A model generated the notes under the pieces. The model made no database searches, was not told the DNA's origin, and worked only from the letters and a program-made list of their open reading frames with translations. A stretch of DNA of 64,000 nt from Terebella lapidaria (lineage: Eukaryota; Annelida; Polychaeta; Terebellida; Terebellidae). Location of the stretch: assembly GCA_949152475.1 (NCBI GenBank), contig OX424569.1:18327170-18391169 (forward strand), read 5' to 3'. Both the position numbers and the translations under genes were made by a program. Below, piece by piece: positions 33,723 to 47,901 of the stretch (the stretch's first letter is position 1; every line of letters starts with the position of its first letter).

Positions 33723-36357
33723 CTAGTGAAGGAGGAGCTGACAAATTGCCCCGCCACGTGTGTTGGTTGTTCTGTAGTACCACATCCAGTTATTGCGCTC
33801 GCGTGTGTGGATCGTGGACGCCCTCAGTTTTGAGGCGGACCCTGCGGGCAACCCTCCTGAAAACCTATCGTTCAACAGAAAGAAAATATTGTATGCAATA
33901 GTGCCCTGATAGATGGCTTATTCTGGCTGATGATAATTAAGTCTATTCTTCAATCATCCATGTCTTCCCAAACAGTGGGAAATTGTACCTGTTGTATGAC
34001 CCACGTGAAGGAGCCTGACCCCACAGCTGTCTCCATGGCACCCGTCCAGTATTCAGCTCTGCGTGCCTGCAGCACTAAAACAAACAAAATACTCACTACA
34101 GTGCGTACCCCTCTCTTACAGACTTACAGCGGTAAGCATGGGATGGAATTCAAAACGTGCTAGTCCAGATTATCAAGACCTTGACCTGACAATGTGTGGA
34201 AAACTGGCGATGTTATGGTTCGCAATACCAGTGTATGATGTGTCTAATCTGGTAAGTTGTGTTAAGTGGTTTGTAAGACACAGTCATGTCGTGGTACTCA
34301 CACTCTTGTTTGCGATAACACAGCCAACTGAAGCAGCAGCCCTGGACGACACACAACAACACCGGGAACCCGCACGTACGCTTGGGACCAATGACGTCAC
34401 ATGTCTTCACCCCGCTCCCTGGGTGTCAGCAAAATAATGTACACACTGTACACAGTTTATGGATAAAATAACTGGATATTATTGTGTTTGGCCACCGAAT
34501 ATGTCCTGGCGTGAGGAACTTTGTGTTACTTGTGTGATCTTTGTGTAATCTTTCTAATAAATAGAGTTGTAAGCAATCGCTCGTTATCGTCATAATTGAT
34601 AGAGATCATGGGTGGCGTGATTGTTTCCTAGAGACTTCTGGCAATCAGAGGGTGTGACAAGCAAGTTTGCTTTGATCACAAGAGAGCTGGCCCTTATGCT
34701 GGATATAGACTCATCTGTAAGATTGGTTGCAGCTTTGATGACGGCAGTGACATACCATGCACGACGTGTGGTTGTAGCATGCTGACAATGACGTCATGTA
34801 CGGCGTCTGACGTGACGTGCGCCAGGTGAGCCCGGGGGTGAGCCTGACTGGCGCAGGCGGCCGAGGCCTGGGACCATGTGAGAGAGTCATGCAGAAGCTC
34901 GTAACAGGCGGAGGTCACCTCTGAGTAACTCATGGTGGCCGGGCACAAGGCTGCTCACACAAATTATCAATACATATTATGCAGGAAATCAGGTTTAGTG
35001 GGATATATGTGTACAATCGTGTCCATGGTGATAAATACCATAATATCTGATGTTATTATCCGTGATGAGGCTGTACGAGCCGTCTTGTGACGTCATGAGG
35101 TGACAGGTGCCCGTGACAGGTACGCGGTCCGGCGTGTAGCCGTGCAGGTTAACCCCCATACAGGTCGGGTGGTCCAGACAGTAACCTGTCCCAGACAGAA
35201 TCTGATAAGGTGGTCTTCTTACAATTGATAGTGGTTGCATTTGTCCTAGTGATTGACCTCTCACATGATCTGAGTTTGAGTTCAATGTCAACAAAAGATC
35301 CAGACAATATGGCATAATGTGTTGTCATGGTTTGAACATAAGATGTATATTTTTGGTGACGTAGTGAACAAGCACCAGGCTTGAGGTCATCCGAGGTAAA
35401 TTTCGAGGTCACAAATGGATCCATCATATAGTTTCATGGATGTAAGTATCAATCTATTACCGCCAATACAACTAGATTTTGATGATGCCAATAACAAGCG
35501 TAAAACAACATTTTGCAATAGAAACAAAGCCCGACCAATTAGGTTATCCAAAGACACACTGGTGTCATCAGGGAAGACAGTGTGTGAAATGTAGTTGTTT
35601 CTACTGTACACCTGATGGAATTAGCATACAACTGCCCAACAACTATGAAACTGATTTAGAAATCTATGTATGTCATAAGACAGTCCCAAGCTCTATCTAA
35701 GACCGCTTTGTCTGCAGAGGCCAATTAACACGTTGTCTTCTTCAAACATAATAATAGTGAAATCATAACTATAACTAGGTCATCTCAGGCTTGTTTGATT
35801 GTCACTGATTGATCCGCAATATATGACTCACCTTAAATACTCACAATACAAATCTGAGCTTCATGCACATACGTCTGGACCGATGACCTAAAATTTACTG
35901 ATTTTCATAATATATAACTTAATACATTGTCATGTTGTAGCTGCCGGTAGCTGATATAGACAAAAATCATTTCATTTTATTTTTCTTCGAAATCACCAGG
36001 AAATAATCCATTTTAGGTTATATGGGATGACGTTTAGGTAGCCTCCAATATAAAATAATTGTTTTAGAATTTGCGCATACACTGCAAGATTCGTGGTTCT
36101 AGATTCTCAATATACGAATGCAGTATCGAATTTCCGTCTCTCCGAATATGTCATTAACAAAATGTTAGATAAACTCCATATCACTCACCAACACAGCGGA
36201 CTGCCGTAGTAACGCCTCTGTCTTGTAGAATGTTGCCAGTCATCCTGTGGCCCGCTTCTCCGTACATCTGCTGGGATCTCCATACCTCATCCCCTCCAAC
36301 GTGCAAAACATCTAACAACAAAACTACAAAACTTATCCACGAATCTCCCATGTTCAT
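33723..36357 (-). CDS. Secreted PAN plus C-type-lectin protein, copy 1
   Basis: Six exons on the minus strand: 36357-36189, 35185-35039, 34950-34756, 34418-34302, 34074-34001, 33905-33723. They total 885 nt (294 residues) with phases that agree. Exon 1 begins MNMGDSWISFVVLLLDVL, a signal peptide. Exons 1-2 give a PAN/apple-like motif (VRCVGYCLDHPTCMGVN ... GTCHLMT). Exon 3 opens the C-type lectin fold (CYELLHDSLTWSQASAAC, then AHLAHV). Exon 4 is a Cys-rich insert (RTCGFPVLLCVVQGCCF). Exon 5 holds the lectin core EYWTGAMETAVGSGSFTW, and exon 6 ends NWMWYYRTTNTRGGAICQ. The calcium-site EPN/QPD motif is not seen, so sugar binding is uncertain. The donor after exon 5 (GTCATA) is weak. An extracellular, possibly defence or adhesion role is inferred from the family. 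Confidence 0.83.
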
Positions 36358-37380
36358 GTTTTGTTCAGAAAACGCTCACGACGCTCCATTCTGGTGTTTA
36401 CAACACAATGAAACATAGAACTGGGAACTTCATTCGGAGCGACAAATGACAACTGGATATTGCACACCCTCGCTCACCGTTTCTTAAGTTTGGTTTCTTA
36501 GGTTTTATGTTCAGACTTTGTGGACTAGTGCCTAGCGTTGAATTCTGTAGAGTCAGTAAGGACTGCACTTCGGAATCAATATTTAGGGGATCAATCCAGG
36601 TCGCTGACATTAAATAAGAGTGGATTGTAAACATAATATTCTTCACCTTTGTGTTGAAACGTTCATCTCAAAACAGAGTTTTCTACGTTTATTGTTTGGT
36701 TATGTGTAGTAGGTTAAACGCAATGTGATCAACGAATTCGTAAGTTGATTCACCGAGATAAAAAGTCTGTGTCCACGCAGCAATCAGCTACATGTAGTGA
36801 AAATGGCTGTGAGGCCTAATTGTCAGTCATTACCAGAGTACGAGTGCTATACCTTCCACGTCCCAGTTACGTCATCACGTATTGGCGACTATGTAGACGG
36901 ACATACCAACAGACGGACCCGATTGACATACCTTTATATTTCAGAGGCGACAGTATGAAAGCATGTGAAGATAACATCATACTTTTTTTCGACACATTCT
37001 CTTCATCAGCTGCTAGCGCAAAACAATTTCGTTCGATTGTGGACATATTTACACTCTGCGCTGAGAATGTAACTGCCTAAAACGTTGATCATAAGTACCT
37101 TGGCAATATGAGATATTTGTTGAGCTGTGTACGACAAGTATGTTTTTTTTTAATTCTTTGTGTTCAGAGATGGCTCTCCATTGTGTTCAGAGTAATAGGA
37201 TACGTTTTGATAAGTAGGCCTGTTATGTATCGTAAGTTCGCACAATGTGCAGTGTAATCAATTCTGTATGTTGCGTAATCGATTGATGACGGTGAACTCA
37301 TGGTCACAAGATAGTTCTGGAATAAATATAAATATGTCAATAAGTGAGGGTTTCTTCTCGTCAGATTCGGTATAACACGC
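36358..37380. other. 5' flank of lectin copy 1; nothing else recognised
   Basis: This should contain the promoter of the minus-strand lectin gene, but no clear TATA box or other element could be fixed. An 86-codon open frame at 36820-37080 on the plus strand has no recognisable domain. Confidence 0.4.
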
Positions 37381-39569
37381 CAGGTGGTGTGTTATACAAA
37401 GAACTCACAAATATACACATCAAGATATAACACGGTGTCAGAAATTGAGAATCATGCCTACCAACTCGTTTGGGTACAGAGAGAAATTGACATGGACTAT
37501 TGTGCACGAACTGAATCAAAACAAACAAGATGGCTAAGGCAGTATGTTGTCCACCGGTGTTCAAAGCTGTTGATATTGTGCAAGCGGCTGATATTGTGCA
37601 AGGTTGACATCAAGAATAACTTCATCGCAGCTGGTCTCAACGGTGCCACAGATAAAAGAAATATAGAAATATGACTGAATGGATTAGGTAGGAAATACAG
37701 GAAGTTTTCAACTTCTTCATGTTTGCAAATGACGCGGACAAACAAGTGTTTGATCGAGTGACAGAAAGCAATGGTTTGCACTTTGAACCAAAGAAACTGA
37801 TCAAACTGTGCACGAAAAAAATAGACTTGTGCGTACAACAAACAAATGGGACTGTGTCAGAATATATATCCAGCCTGAGCGATATTCCCCAACATTGCAA
37901 TTTTGGAGTGACACTGAGCAACCAACTTTGTAAACAGGTGTCATTGGGAGTGAGATCACCCGACCTGAGAGACAGATTATGGGGATGAGATCTCACGCTT
38001 GACGATACCATCAAGAACTGTCTCCTATCCGAACAACGCCTACAATCAGCAGACACGTGGACCTCGGGATATAGGCGAACGAGTGATCTACTACAGGTCG
38101 CGTCGCACCTCGAGGGGGTACCATCGGTCACCGCAGCAACCGTCAATATGGTACCAACTGCAGCAACCGTCAAGAGGGTAGCACCATCCACCGCCACAAG
38201 TTCACCCATCGGAAGGCTTCCAACAACAACCACCACAACGAAACTGGAATGCACGCCCTAACACAGGGAACAACAGTAACAGGCCATCACAGCATCAACA
38301 AACCAACAGACCGTCATGCGCGCGCAAATGTGGAAGATGTTGAACAACACAGGCCTTTGGAGTGTGTCCGGGAAAATTCGGGAAAATCTGTGGAGCCTGT
38401 GGGAAAAAAAGAATCACTTTGCCCGATCATGTAAAACAAATTCACTTGGTAAACGTGTCTTGATTGTCAAAACGAATGTGAAAATTATGATAATGTACAA
38501 AGTTATGACTCAGGTGAAAATGCCAATGATGAATATGAAAAAGATGATTTTATAGTGAGTGATACAATAAAAATAACAAACACGTTGAGTATTATAACGA
38601 GCTGACATGTCAGTAAATGTAGAGGGAATTCGCTATGAGAAGCCTGACATAGTAAGCATCAAACTAGATGCATGCTTAGACATCAGTGTTATGTTCCAAG
38701 TATTATGAATCGCTCTATCTGCGACCAAGGCTGATCATAGGGAAACACAGAATATATGGGTTAGCAGAACCTGTTGAATCTCTTGGTGTTGTATGGTGTT
38801 TTCACATATCTTTGTTGAGTACCAGGTCAAGTGTCATTAAAAGTTGAAAATCAAATATCACCAATAGCACATCCACCTCGGCCAGTACCTGTAGTTTTGG
38901 GAGAACATGTAAAGGTAAAATTACAAGAATTAGAAGATCTAAGTATCAAGGAAACAATACCAGGTACGCAAACAAAATGGTGTAGTGATTTGCATGTAGT
39001 TCCAAAAAGGACAAACAAGTATCAAAATTGATCCACGAGATTTTGATGAAGTGTTGTTAAAAGAGTACCACCCAACAGCCAAATTAGAACAAGTTGCTTC
39101 GACTTGTGGAAAACCAAAGTATAGATGCCAATCAAGGATACTTCCAGATATCATTTGATGAAAAAGCGCGTGACTACACAGCGTTCAACACACCTTTTGG
39201 AAGGTATAGATACAAGAGACTACTGATGGGTATCACGTCTGCGCCAGAAATATTTCAGAGAGTATTTGGAGACATCTTCGCAGGAACGGATCGTCTACAC
39301 ATCATCATGGATGACATGGTCATCGCAGCAGACACTAGATGAACACAACAGAATCCTGAGGCAGACACTGGGTGTCTGCAAACGCACTCAGTGACATTAT
39401 CGTTGAACAAACTGCAATTATGTGCTTAATCTGTCAAGTACTCAGGGCGCAAGTTCACCAGTGGAGGACTTCATTTGAACAGTGACAGAATCAGAGCCAT
39501 CACAGACATGCCTGAATCTAAATGTATTGAAAATGTTCACACCTTGCTAGTTATGGTTACCTATGTATG

Positions 39570-42500
39570 TGTGACAGTGAGTGTTGGTGTTGCCACCTAG
39601 TGGTTTTGAATGTGTATGAATGTGTGTGCGTGCTGCCACCTGGAGAGTGAATGTTTGTGTCTGGTCTCACTTTTACTTAGTTACTGTTTGTTTATTGTTG
39701 ATCACATGACTATGTGATATTTTGGCGGGAGTTTTTACTTTGTTCACTTGCACTTTGAAAGTCAGAGAGGAAACATCTGATCGATTTTCCTCGTTACTTT
39801 ATATGTTGCACTGCGCCATCATTTTACAAACCATCAACGATCATTACATCATTGATCATTACTTCATTCATCTTTATTTGGATCATCACACGTTTGATCA
39901 GGTCAGTTCATTCTCATGCTCATAATGTATTTTAATGCTATTCATTATCATATTTTACTCGTAGAAGGTTAGGGGAATTAGATTTCATTTATATGTGTAG
40001 TGGTTGTTCGATTATCTGTAAAGTCTAGCCCTTCCAAATTGGGTCGTGTGCGCTGGGCTAGCTTCACAAATTAGTCCACTTTCAAACGCATTCCAAGTTC
40101 TTGCTCATTGAACCTGGTGGATAGCAAACTCGTGAAGTCCACGATGCAATCATCAGTTTTATTACTAAAGTAATCCAAAATCAATCGAAGAAAATCATTC
40201 CAATTTATCAGAGTACACAAGACTACTCTACAATTCATGTACATGATCAGGTATTGTCACACGTACCGACACAACACGTGCCGGCACGGCGGGCACAAGC
40301 CCTACGTGTCCGTTAGCAACTTCTAATATTTCGTTCCTCTATGTGTAATCCGACTTCTCCTGCTCTCTGGACAAAATGCGTGGAGTTTATATATCCCACA
40401 AGACAAAGGACAATAAAAACATGACATCATTCGGAAACTGCGTAGTAAGCAGAATCCTTCTGATAGTCAATACAGTAGCCTACAATGTCTGGCCAGCTAC
40501 AGACCTGGAGAACTTTGTCTAACCCGGTTATGTTTACATTGCAATAAAATGAATCAGCAATACCAAAACAAGATGATGAAACATACCTGCGTAAAACCTG
40601 GGACACGTGGATAAAAGACAATTTCGTTGCCATAGCTTTTGGGGTCAAAGCCCGGTGATAGAACTATCTTGAACTTCGACCAAAGGTGAACCAATTGGTC
40701 AAAACACACATCTTTGTTCTAACAACAACATCTAAATTATGCAATAATACATGCACCCCGATAACGCCTGTGACAACAATACCTGATGGTCAAAACTTAG
40801 CAATGTACAAAAATATGTGTGAAACACAAATCACGACGCACAATCAACATATTTGCTGTAAATATGAAACCTCCATGTAGTAATAATATTCACATTGATT
40901 ACTCTGATTATTACCAAAAATTTTACTAGTGAAAATGTGGGGACTTTACACACGCCCATTCCTAGGAGTTAAAAACCAGGTTTTTAACTAAAACATACTT
41001 CAGATAAAGTCAACACATTTTCATGATATCTGCACGACATATACACTAGCTCACACAACATCCCTTAAACACAAATACATGAAATATATCATACACAGAA
41101 ACCACAATTCTTCAGCAATACAAAATATTGTGCATTAAGCAACAGAAGAGATTCTGCTTAAGCTTGTCCCTTTCCCTTTTCATACAAATCATGATCAAAC
41201 TGCGCAGACAATCGTTACTGCTTCTCTAACCATCGGTGGTGATTACATATAACACACAAAATATCATGATTCCACATAAAGTTATCCAAAATATGTGAAC
41301 ACAATAAAACAGACAAATTTAACTTCACACTATGGCCTGTGTGTATAACTCAACTGTCAGCAGAATCTGATCACACTTTCATAATGAAGCAGACTTCCTT
41401 CAGATGTTCTGAAAGTGCGCGTGGATCGGTCGAGTGATCACCATCTCGAGCTGGACATCCTCCAGCGTTCGCCCTTATTCAGGCGGCAGGTCCGTTTTCC
41501 CCACGTAGACCTCCATTGCCGCGATCCGTCCGACTGCATCCTCTTCCCCGGTATGCTGTCGTCCTTAGCACAAAAGAATTCCGACATCTTCTGTGCTGTA
41601 GTTCGGTGATCCACTCGATATCCATCGTCGCCGCTGCGTACTTATCTTCTAGGCTTTACTCATTATTTCCATGCAGTCGAAACTATGCTGACTTCTTGGG
41701 CCACGCTCGCCATCACACGTATCCAAAGTGTGAAACTTCGTTGTCTTCAGATGTCCACCAGACTTATTTGGAATGAGCGATGTCCTGGCCACGCGACGCC
41801 ACTGTAAAGTCTAGCCCTTCCACAGTGGCGTCGCGTGGCCAGGACATCGCTCATTACAAATCAATCTGGTGGACAGCTGAAGACAACGAAGTTTCACACT
41901 CTGGATACGTGTGATGGCGAGCGTGACCCAAGGAGTCAGCAGGAGTACAATCACATGGAAATGATGAGCAGCGCCTAGAAGACAAGTATGAAGCGACGAT
42001 GATGGGTATCAAGAGGATCATCGAACTTTGCATGGAATATGTCGAGGAAGTGACCATCCATTGCAACGGGGACTGCATACCGGGAATAAGAATGTAGTCA
42101 AGAGAATTGCTGCTTGGAGATCGTCGATGAGGTACGCGATCGGCCGCCTGAGGAGCACTGTGGATATGTGCATTGCTGGTGTAGACCCAGCACGGAACTG
42201 ATGATCAAGGACTTGATCGACCCACGCGCGCTTTCAGAACATCTGAGGGAAGTCTGCTTCATTATGGAAATGTGATCCGATTCTGCTGACAATTTACTTG
42301 TACACACAATGTTAGGTGGAAAATGCATAGTATATTGTGTTCATATACATGATATATGTTTCGGAAAGCCCATGTTGAATAATTAACTATTAATATGTTT
42401 TGTGTATCAGTGCCGATGGTTTGATGTATCACACTGATGGTGTATGCAGAATATGTTCTGCTGATTTATGTACATTAATGTGTGTTACTGAAGATTTGTG

Positions 42501-43740
42501 GATGCTGCGTATTTTATGAGTTATGATATTTTTCATGTACTTTGTATTTGTGTATTAGGTACCTGGTATATTGTGAGCTGGTATATACATATATATGAAG
42601 GGTAGAAATCATGAAAATGTGTTGACTTTATCTGAAGTATGTTTTAGTTAAAAACCTGGTTTTTAACTCCTAGGAATGGGCGTGTGTAAAGTCCCCACAT
42701 TTTCACTAGTAAAATTTTTGATGATAACCAGAGTAATTAATTAATGTGAATATTATTACCACATGGAGGTTTCATATTTACAGCGAATATGTTGATTGTG
42801 TTCCGTGGTTAGTGTTTCATAATTATTTTTGTACATTGCTAAGTTTTGACCATCAGGTATTGTTGTCACAGGCGTTATCGGGGTGCATGTGTTATTGCAT
42901 AATTTAGATGTTGTTGTTAGAACAAAGATGCTGTGTTTTGACCGATTGGTAATGGTTACCTTTGTTAGAAGTTCAATAATTCCGTCACCGGGCTTTGACC
43001 CCGATATAGCTATAGTAACGAACTTGTCTTTTTATCCACGTGTCTCAGGTTTTATGCAAGTATGTTTAGTCATCGATTTGTTTTGGTATCACTAACTCAA
43101 TTTACTGCATGCTAAACATAGCCGGGTTAAGCAAACTTCTCTGTGTCAGCATGGCTAGTAGCTGGCCAGATTTTCAATTTGTAAACATTTGGGAGGATTC
43201 TGCTTATTTGGCAGTTTCCGAATGATGTCATGTTTTTATTGTCCTTTGTCTTGTGGGATATATAAACTCCACGCATTTTGTCCAGAGAGGCAAGAAGAAT
43301 TCGGATTTCACACTACACGAACGAAGTATTGGAAGTTTTAACGGACACGTAGGGCTTGTGCCCGCCGTGCCGGCACATGTTGTGTCGGTACGTGTGACAA
43401 TACCTGATCATGTACATGAATTGTAGAGTAGTCTTGTGTACTCTGATAAATTGGAATGATTTTCTTCGATTGATTTTGAATTACTTTAGTAATAAAACTG
43501 ATGATTGAATCAAGGACTTCACGAATTGCCATCCACCAGATTGAATGAGCTAAGAACTTGGAATGCGTTTAAAGTGGACTAATTTGTGAAGCTAGCCCAG
43601 CGCACACGTCCCAATTTGAAAGGGCTAGACTTTACATATCAACCATTCTGCATTATTTCATTGCAGGATGTATTATACACGAATAAACCCTCGAATCGAA
43701 TCAAGCAAGTGTTTGTTATTACAACACCACCGCTATTACA
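39570..43740 (+). repeat. First LTR of element B, split by an insertion
   Basis: 39570-40016 and 43641-43740 together match the 547-bp LTR at 47902-48448. A 3620-bp element and a 4-bp target duplication lie between. Confidence 0.93.
40017..43636. mobile_element. 3.62-kb palindromic DNA element inside an LTR
   Basis: The ends are TGTAAAGTCTAGCCCTT and its reverse complement. The target duplication is TATC (40013-40016 and 43637-43640); the uninterrupted LTR has a single TATC at 48345-48348. The two halves are inverted copies of each other, about 1.8 kb each, meeting at about 41806-41821. The terminal motif occurs a third time at the centre (41804), so the right half (41804-43636) is itself bounded by inverted ends. 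Each half has a short open stretch (for example about 41990-42090) but no recognised transposase. A 4-bp target and TGTA...TACA ends would suit Ginger-like or similar elements; the family is not settled. Confidence 0.9.
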
Positions 43741-43742
43741 AC

Positions 43743-43758
43743 TGGCGCCCAATGTGAG
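43743..43758 (+). other. Primer binding site of element B (first copy)
   Basis: TGGCGCCCAATGTGAG begins two bases after the LTR end. It resembles the primer site complementary to the 3' end of tRNA-Lys. The same site recurs at 48451-48466. Confidence 0.75.
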
Positions 43759-45093
43759 TCGTGTAGCTGTAAGCCTGATCAGCGTGTTGAGGCAGCCCTG
43801 AAGCCAGCGTGATAGTCGCTACCCAGTATAGGCTCTGAAAGCCACAGCCGTGTCGACGCCGACAGTGTGGTCGTTGGGGTAGGCCTAGGAGCAGCCGCAA
43901 TTCGCCGTTCTGCTACACAGATCGCCGTGGGTGAGAGCTCTTGTTCCAGTCATCACGCCTGTTGTTCATCGCCTCGTGATAGTTGCCCTGATCCATTCTG
44001 CGCGCGTCGCTATGCTTCACGTCGTTCATCTCCATCCTCGGTGAACTACAGTGCTTTTCCATCGTCTACGGTGGCGCCACCACGCGAATATGTGCACGAA
44101 GATCAAAGTCACAAACGTCAAAATGTGTCAACTTTGACAATACTGTGAGTGCATTTCAACGTGTAGTTAATTATCTCTGTGTATTGACACTGTCATATAG
44201 TTAGTCAAAGTTGATTGCAGTATATCTGCCAATTCAATTTACAGTTTGTAACTGTCCACTTATTCACAGTGTATACAGGAATTTGGGAATTAGTTTTTGT
44301 AATCACTTGTGTAAATTGCCACTGTAATTTTGACAGTGTCAGTTTCGTTTACTTGTAACAAGTTATATTTATTATTGTCTAGTATTTCACAATATTTACG
44401 TGTGTATACAATTGCATTTGATATACACATACTTTGTTGAACATTATTTGTCATTCAATTGTTGGGTGACTTGTGGTAATATATTTAAACATATTCAATT
44501 GTGGGTGTATATTTGTGATTGGTCATTGTACACACAGTGTGTGTGTGAGCCTGTTATAGTCGTGTGGATAGGACATAGGTATTCATCACTCAGTATTCAG
44601 TCATATCATATCACTTCATTCATTTCATATCAATCATTGTCATTGACTCGTTATCATTTCTGACTTGTCATCGTTATTTTTTTTTAATCATACTAATTGT
44701 TTTCTTGGATTGGTACTTGATTTCAACTTTGTTGTTTTTTGGAGTCGGTTTTGATTTTCGCCTTTGCGAAATTTGGACTTCAAGGTTTTTCACAAGTCAA
44801 ATATTCAAGGTCAGAACTTTGGTCTTTTTGGACTTTGTGTCTGTTGACTGAGTAAATTGTTGTGTGTATTGATTGACAGTGTGTTGTGTAACTGAGGTGT
44901 GCTTGTTGTGTGGTGTGTGAATGTATAAGTGTACTTAACATATATAACGTGTGAATATATACAACAGTGTTTGCTGTTTACCATTGCATGATTGCCACCT
45001 TTTGCATTCAACACTTGTAGTGTACTGATATCGAGTTTAACACTTTACACCTGGTTTGTTTATTTACCGGGGTGGACTTAATTGTAATCCATC

Positions 45094-47179
45094 ATGTCGG
45101 ATCCATCAGAGGAAGACTTGGCCAAACTTGGTGCTGCTTTCTATGCTTTGGGTGCCAAGCCGGAGTATTCTGCTTCTGAGTTGGAGAAGTGGATGGAGGT
45201 CCAGTACGCAGATACTCTCAAGCTGAGAGGGGAAGGTGGTAGTGGTGTTTCCCAGGTCAAGAGTGAGACTCCTAGTTCTGTTCCAGCTGCTCCGTCACAG
45301 GTTCCTTTGAATTCTCCCAAGTTGCCCAGCTTCTCGGGTGATAACTCCAAAGGTGATGTCTCCTATGCTCATTGGAGGTATAGTGTCAAGTGTTTGATGG
45401 GGGAATACAGCGAGTCTACAATTCTGAATGTCGTTCGCAGATCTCTGAAGGGTACTGCTTCTGAAGTGTTACTTCACCTTGGGGAGAAAGTTTCTGTTCA
45501 CGACCTGCTTGTCAAGTTTGATGTCGTCTTTGGGATTGTGTTCAGTCCAGAGCAGTTGCTTGAGCAATTCTACAGCTCTTCACAGAAGCCTTCTGAGTCA
45601 GTAGCTGCTTGGGGTTGTCGGTTGGAGGAACTGCTTGACAAAGCCAGACAACGTGGTGCGATCTCTGAGGACACTGCTCCTACACGCCTTCGTTCCAGGT
45701 TTTGGAGTGGTATTTCCGATTTCAAGCTGCAGGAAGCCCTCAGACATCATTTTGATAATGGTATGTCATACAACAATCTTTTGTTGGAAGCTCGGGCTAT
45801 TGAGTTGGATTTCTCAAGGCGGTCATCAAAAGGAAGTTGTCAGCAGACTGCTGCTGTTGCATCTGATTCCCCCACGATTAACGACAAGTTGGACACTTTG
45901 CTTTCCAAGATGGAGAAGATGGAGTCAAGGATCAGCAAGATCGAGAACCGACGTTCAGGTTTCTCGAAAGGTCGTGTTCCTGTCTGTTTTCGGTGTTCTC
46001 AGCCCGGTCATGTTGCTCGGGATTGTCCGTCAAAGTCGGGAAACGCAGCAGCGTCAACTTCAGGGGACCGAAGTTAGACGTTGACGGTCTTGGTCCCACT
46101 GCTCCTAATGGTGATGTTTTTGCTGGTTCAACATTGGTTGGTAAAGGCTGCGAGGTGAGTGTCAAGGTAAATGGTGTTCCTTGCAAGGCCTTGTTGGATA
46201 CTGGTTCACAGATTACAAACATCAGTGAGGATTTCTTCAGAACGCATCTGCGTGATGTTCCTCTGCAACCAGTTACTTCTCGATTGGATATCTTTGGATC
46301 AACTGGCCATCGACTTAGGTATCTTGGATTTGTTGAGTTGAATCTAGTCTATCCTGCGTTGGATGGAGTTGAACAGGAGGAAACAGTTTTTGCTCTGGTT
46401 GTGCCCTCGACATCGTACAACTTGGATGTTCCTGTATTGGTCGGTACAAATGTTCTCAAGCCGCTCATTTGTAATAGTCTCAGTGAAGGTTGTGGTAAGG
46501 TGGTCCGGACAACACGACCCGAGGTGATACCCCCTAATTCATCTGTTCTGGTGAAGGGTATTACACGGCCATGGGTTGGTGATCATGGTGGTTTGGTAGT
46601 CGCTGAAGCAGTCGGAGAGCCTGCACTTGCAATGCTACCAGGTGGGGTTCGTGTCACGCCTTCATTGTTGGAAATGCCGAATACAGGTCAGCATTCTACA
46701 GCTAGAATCCAAGTTCAGGTCCAGAATTTCAGTTTGAAGACAGTCACAATTCCTGCGAAATCTGTTCTTTGTTCTTTGAATAGGGTGGAACTTACCAATT
46801 CAGACGATTTGGTTCCCAGTAGTGCCCTCGGTGGTTCTCGGGACAAGGATTTCCTGGATTTGATTGATTTGTCTGGTTGTTGTGGTTCTCCGGAACAGAT
46901 TGGTTCACTCAAACAGTTCTTGATTGACTGGAAGTCAATATTTTCCCAGAGTGATTTCGATATTGGTCACACAGATGCGGTCAAGCACTCTATCAATCTT
47001 TTGGATGATACTCCAATTAAGCTACCCCATCGCAGAATTCCGCCTGCCATGGTGAAGGAGACGAAGGCTCAATTGGATAAGATGTTGGATACAGGTGTGA
47101 TTCGTCCATCTCAGAGTCCGTATTCAGCTCCGATGGTATTAGTCAGGAAAAAAGATGGTTCGCTTCGTATGTGTGTTGA
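45094..47179 (+). mobile_element. Element B, duplicated gag and partial pol (extra copy)
   Basis: This is the upstream copy of gag (45094-46077) and the first part of pol, ending at the duplication junction. It is nearly identical to 49802-51887. It is an incomplete copy; its leader (43741-45093) is likewise duplicated at 48449-49801. Confidence 0.9.
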
Positions 47180-47901
47180 AAATCAAATATCACCAATAGC
47201 ACATCCACCTCGGCCAGTACCTGTAGTTTTGGGAGAACATGTAAAGGTAAAATTACAAGAATTAGAAGATCTAAGTATCAAGGAAACAATACCAGGTACG
47301 CAAACAAAATGGTGTAGTGATTTGCATGTAGTTCCAAAAAGGACAAACAAGTATCAAAATTGATCCACGAGATTTTGATGAAGTGTTGTTAAAAGAGTAC
47401 CACCCAACAGCCAAATTAGAACAAGTTGCTTCGACTTGTGGAAAACCAAAGTATAGATGCCAATCAAGGATACTTCCAGATATCATTTGATGAAAAAGCG
47501 CGTGACTACACAGCGTTCAACACACCTTTTGGAAGGTATAGATACAAGAGACTACTGATGGGTATCACGTCTGCGCCAGAAATATTTCAGAGAGTATTTG
47601 GAGACATCTTCGCAGGAACGGATCGTCTACACATCATCATGGATGACATGGTCATCGCAGCAGACACTAGATGAACACAACAGAATCCTGAGGCAGACAC
47701 TGGGTGTCTGCAAACGCACTCAGTGACATTATCGTTGAACAAACTGCAATTATGTGCTTAATCTGTCAAGTACTCAGGGCGCAAGTTCACCAGTGGAGGA
47801 CTTCATTTGAACAGTGACAGAATCAGAGCCATCACAGACATGCCTGAATCTAAATGTATTGAAAATGTTCACACCTTGCTAGTTATGGTTACCTATGTAT
47901 G
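47180..47901 (+). mobile_element. Second copy of an element A reverse-transcriptase fragment
   Basis: Essentially identical to 38848-39569, brought here by the tandem duplication. It carries the same broken reverse-transcriptase piece of element A and the same TATG just before the LTR at 47902. Confidence 0.92.

Noticed and set aside
34063-34437. 124-codon plus-strand open frame
   Set aside because: It is antisense to the lectin exons at 34418-34302 and 34074-34001, which are conserved in the paralogue with splice sites.
43867-44148. 93-codon open frame in the leader of element B as an extra gene
   Set aside because: Its second copy at 48575 is due only to the tandem duplication; no domain is seen.
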